Shown in pieces: positions 38,223 through 41,312 of a stretch of 41,312 nucleotides of DNA (its first letter is position 1; the number at the start of each line of letters is the position of its first letter). The translations under genes were made by a program, and so were the position numbers. The notes beneath the pieces were generated by a model that searched no databases, was not told the origin of the DNA, and saw nothing but the letters and a program-made list of their open reading frames with translations. Source of the stretch: Gammaproteobacteria bacterium (GTDB taxonomy: Bacteria; Pseudomonadota; Gammaproteobacteria; Xanthomonadales; Wenzhouxiangellaceae); NCBI GenBank assembly GCA_003561495.1, contig PWWM01000055.1:1-41312 (forward strand), in the 5' to 3' direction.

Positions 38223-40997
38223 TCAGAGTTTTTTCAGCTTGTTGATCTGGGAGGTCAATTCGCTGACCTTGGCACGGTGTTCGCCCAGACGCGTGCGTTC
38301 CTTGTCGACGACTTCGGACGGGGCATTGTTGACGAATTTCTCGTTGGCCAGTTTCTTCTCCACACTGCTCAGACCCTTCTGCTCCCGATCAAGCTGTTTT
38401 TCCAGGCGGGCCAGTTCCTCGCTGATATCGATCAGGCCGGCCAGGGGGATGAGCAGGCGCAGATTGCCGGCCAGGGATGTCGCGCAGTCGCTGCTGTCAC
38501 GCTCCGGCCCCACTTTTTCGATCCGTTCCAGCCGGGCCAGACGCATGATCAGGTCCTCGAACCGTGCCAGGCGTTCATGGTCTTGTTCGCTGCCTTCCTG
38601 GACGAGCAGCGGCATGGGCTTGCCGGGAGCCAGGTTGAGTTCGGTGCGCGCCGAGCGAATCGCCGAGATGACGCTCTTGAGCCAATCGGCATCGGCTTCG
38701 GCATCTTCATCGATCAGCCCGGCTTTGGGCCAGGGGACGGTCATGATGGTTTCGCCCTCGACCCCGGACGGCACACGCACCTTCTGCCAGATTTCCTCGG
38801 TGACGAAGGGAATAAAGGGATGGAGTAGACGCAAGGTGGTCTCGAGCACCGTGGCCAGCGTATGCCGCGTGGCGCGCGCGGTTGCCGGATCACGGGCTTC
38901 ATTCTCCTCGAACAGCGCCGGCTTGGACAGTTCCAGGTACCAGTCACAGAACTCATTCCAGACAAACTCGTACAGGGCTTTGGTGGCCAGATCGAATCGG
39001 TAGTCAGCCAGTTGGGTGTCGACCTCGTTGATGGTTCTTGCCAGGCGCGACTGAATCCAGCGTGACAAGGTATCGAGTTCGTTGGCCTGGGGGGCGGGCA
39101 GTGCTTCCTCCCCCACGTTCATCAGGGTAAAGCGCGCGGCGTTCCAGAGCTTGTTCAGGAAATTCCGGTAGCCCTCGCAGCGCGCCAGGTCGAACTTGAT
39201 GTCGCGGCCATGGCCGGCCAGGGCGGCAAAGGTAAAGCGCAGGGCATCGGCGCCAAAGGCCGGGATGCCATCGGGGAATTCCTCGCGAGTGACTTTCTCG
39301 ATCTTGCCGGCCAGTTGCGGTTGCATCATGGCGCTGGTGCGTTTGTTCACCAGGCTGTCCAGGTCGATACCGTCGATCAGGTCCAGCGGGTCCAGAATGT
39401 TGCCGCGTGACTTGGACATCTTGTGCCCCTCGCGGTCGCGAATCAGGCCGGTGATGTAGACCTGTTCGAACGGGACCTTGCCGGTGAAGTGACCGGTCAT
39501 CATGATCATGCGCGCAACCCAGAAGAAGATGATGTCGAAGCCGGTGATCAGGACCGAGGTCGGTAGGTAGCGATCGAATCCTTCCGAGGCCATACGGTCC
39601 GGGTCGGGCCAGCCCAGGGTGGAATGCGCCCACAGGGCCGAGGAGAACCAGGTTTCCAGGACATCCTCGTCCTGGACCAGCGTGACATCGCTGCCCAGGC
39701 CATGCTTGTTGCGGATCTCGTCTTCATTGCGGCCGACGTAAATGTTGCCCTGCTCGTCGTACCAGGCCGGGATGCGATGGCCCCACCAGAGTTGGCGCGA
39801 TATGCACCAGTCCTGAAGGTTTTCCATCCAGTGTCGGTAGGTGTTGATCCAGTTGCCCGGCACGAACTCGACCTGCCCGGACTCGACCGCGGCCAGGCCC
39901 AGTCGACCCAGCTTGTCCATGCGCACGAACCACTGGTCGGTCAGATACGGCTCGATGATTTGTCCCGAGCGGTCGCCGCGCGGGACGACCATGGCGTGTG
40001 GTTTTTCCTCGACCAGCAGGCCCATGGCCTTGAGGTCCTCGATGATGCGTGTACGCGCCTCGAAACGATCAAGACCGCGATAGGCCGCCGGGCTGTTGTC
40101 ATTGAGGGTTGCGGTCGGGGTGAAGATGTTGATCGGCTCGAAGTCATGACGCTGGCCGACTTCCCAGTCATTGAAATCATGGGCCGGGGGGATCTTGACG
40201 CAGCCGGTGCCGAATTCGGGGTCGACATAGTCATCGGCAATCACCGGAATACTGCGGCCGGTCAGCGGCAGTTCGACGGTCTGCCCGACCAGGTCGCGAT
40301 AACGATCATCGTCGGGATGCACGGCCACGCACACATCCCCGAGCAGGGTCTCCGGACGGGTGGTGGCGACCACGACATCCCCCTTGCCGTCGGTGCGCGG
40401 ATAGCGGATCGACCACAGCTTGCCCTGTTCATCATGATTGATGACTTCCAGGTCCGAAATCGCGGTCTGCAGGACCGGATCCCAGTTGACCAGGCGCGGC
40501 CCGCGGTAGATCAGTCCCTCATCGTGCAGGCGGATGAAGGTCTCCATGACTGCCTCGCTCAAGTCGGCATCCATGGTAAAGCGCTCGCGCGACCAGTCAG
40601 CCGAGGCGCCCAGCCGGCGCATCTGCGAAGTGATGGTGGCCCCGGATTCGCCCTTCCATTGCCACACCCGATCAATGAAATCCTCGCGTGAATACTCGTC
40701 GCGCCGGCCACCCTCGGATTCGATCTGGCGGGTGACGACCATTTCGGTGGCGATCCCGGCATGGTCGACACCGACCTGCCACAAGGTATCGCGTCCACGC
40801 ATGCGCTGATAGCGGATCAACGCATCCATCAGGGTGTGCTGGAAGGCATGTCCCATATGCAGCGTGCCGGTGACATTGGGCGGTGGCAGGAGAATGCAGT
40901 AGGGCTCACCCTGGCCGCTGGGCTTGAAACAGCCACCTTGGTCCCACTGGTCATACCAGTGTTGTTCGATGTGGTGAGGGTTGTAAGTCTTGTCCAT
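38223..40997 (-). CDS. valS: Valyl-tRNA synthetase
   Basis: [40 protein letters not shown]-terminal coiled-coil arm. Confidence 0.98.
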   Translation of the reverse strand: MDKTYNPHHIEQHWYDQWDQGGCFKPSGQGEPYCILLPPPNVTGTLHMGHAFQHTLMDALIRYQRMRGRDTLWQVGVDHAGIATEMVVTRQIESEGGRRDEYSREDFIDRVWQWKGESGATITSQMRRLGASADWSRERFTMDADLSEAVMETFIRLHDEGLIYRGPRLVNWDPVLQTAISDLEVINHDEQGKLWSIRYPRTDGKGDVVVATTRPETLLGDVCVAVHPDDDRYRDLVGQTVELPLTGRSIPVIADDYVDPEFGTGCVKIPPAHDFNDWEVGQRHDFEPINIFTPTATLNDNSPAAYRGLDRFEARTRIIEDLKAMGLLVEEKPHAMVVPRGDRSGQIIEPYLTDQWFVRMDKLGRLGLAAVESGQVEFVPGNWINTYRHWMENLQDWCISRQLWWGHRIPAWYDEQGNIYVGRNEDEIRNKHGLGSDVTLVQDEDVLETWFSSALWAHSTLGWPDPDRMASEGFDRYLPTSVLITGFDIIFFWVARMIMMTGHFTGKVPFEQVYITGLIRDREGHKMSKSRGNILDPLDLIDGIDLDSLVNKRTSAMMQPQLAGKIEKVTREEFPDGIPAFGADALRFTFAALAGHGRDIKFDLARCEGYRNFLNKLWNAARFTLMNVGEEALPAPQANELDTLSRWIQSRLARTINEVDTQLADYRFDLATKALYEFVWNEFCDWYLELSKPALFEENEARDPATARATRHTLATVLETTLRLLHPFIPFVTEEIWQKVRVPSGVEGETIMTVPWPKAGLIDEDAEADADWLKSVISAIRSARTELNLAPGKPMPLLVQEGSEQDHERLARFEDLIMRLARLERIEKVGPERDSSDCATSLAGNLRLLIPLAGLIDISEELARLEKQLDREQKGLSSVEKKLANEKFVNNAPSEVVDKERTRLGEHRAKVSELTSQINKLKKL

Positions 40998-41043
40998 GTC
41001 GGTTTGTCGTTACAAGCTTGTTGGGCCAGCGGGCCGATCATGA

Positions 41044-41126
41044 AGGTTTCAGGGTTCAGGTTTCAGGGTTCAGGGCGGGCTTCGATCATGCCTTCCCTGA
41101 ACCCTGAACCCTGAACCCTGAACCCT
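41044..41126. repeat. Heptamer arrays in inverted orientation between holC and valS
   Basis: AGGTTTC AGGGTTC AGGTTTC AGGGTTC AGGG (41044-41075), spacer, then CCCTGAA x4 + CCCT (41095-41126). Confidence 0.9.
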
Positions 41127-41312
41127 CATCTCAACACATGATGATGCACTTCCGCGCCACGTTCCTTCCAGGCCATCCAGCGCTCGCGCAAGCGGGCCTT
41201 GATGGACTCATCGGCTGGAACGAGTTCGAGTATGCGTTCGAATTGTCCGCCCGGCAACGGCGCGTGTGCATCAAGATTGATCAGGAGTTCGGCACTGTCG
41301 GGGGCATCTTCA
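41126..41312 (-). CDS. holC: DNA polymerase III chi subunit, C-terminal part (5' end outside window)
   Basis: Reverse complement reads ...EDAPDSAELLINLDAHAPLPGGQFERILELVPADESIKARLRERWMAWKERGAEVHHHVLR*, matching the HolC C-terminus. Upstream of valS, the usual arrangement. Confidence 0.85.
   Translation of the reverse strand, partial: EDAPDSAELLINLDAHAPLPGGQFERILELVPADESIKARLRERWMAWKERGAEVHHHVLR

Noticed and set aside
41044-41126. Telomere-like or replicon-end reading of the heptamers
   Set aside because: They lie inside the conserved holC-valS operon, and similar arrays occur internally near btuF.

Overview
This 41.3 kb window looks like an ordinary gammaproteobacterial chromosome; Xanthomonadales or Chromatiales-like is a guess from gene content. 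Housekeeping genes present: lgt, thyA, proS, pssA, rimI, valS and the 3' end of holC. In order: two tandem DUF1329 genes, a YCF48-like beta-propeller gene and an RND/MMPL exporter gene; a DUF71/Dph6-like ATPase; a decayed IS200/IS605 TnpA; a BtuF-like binding protein, an SLC13 permease, a YyaL-type thioredoxin-domain protein and a PDZ-7TM-GAF-GGDEF diguanylate cyclase. The accessory core at about 16.2-27.0 kb has two paralogous secreted head-repeat proteins with C-terminal S74-type chaperone domains. They enclose two paralogous transmembrane Ser/Thr kinases with TPR domains. A third paralogous kinase at 33.5-36.2 kb is followed by an ECF sigma factor. Non-coding structures seen directly: a 274-bp MITE-like element with 21-bp terminal inverted repeats and a perfect 4-bp CTAA target duplication that also supplies the stop codon of the first S74 gene; dispersed heptameric tandem repeats (consensus near AGGTTTC/AGGGTTC) in three gene spacers, one forming a large inverted repeat between holC and valS; a strict 45-bp coding repeat in the first S74 gene; and a shared upstream element for two of the kinases. 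The best candidate for an undescribed system is the S74 surface protein / TPR-kinase locus. No database search was run; family names rest on motif recognition.
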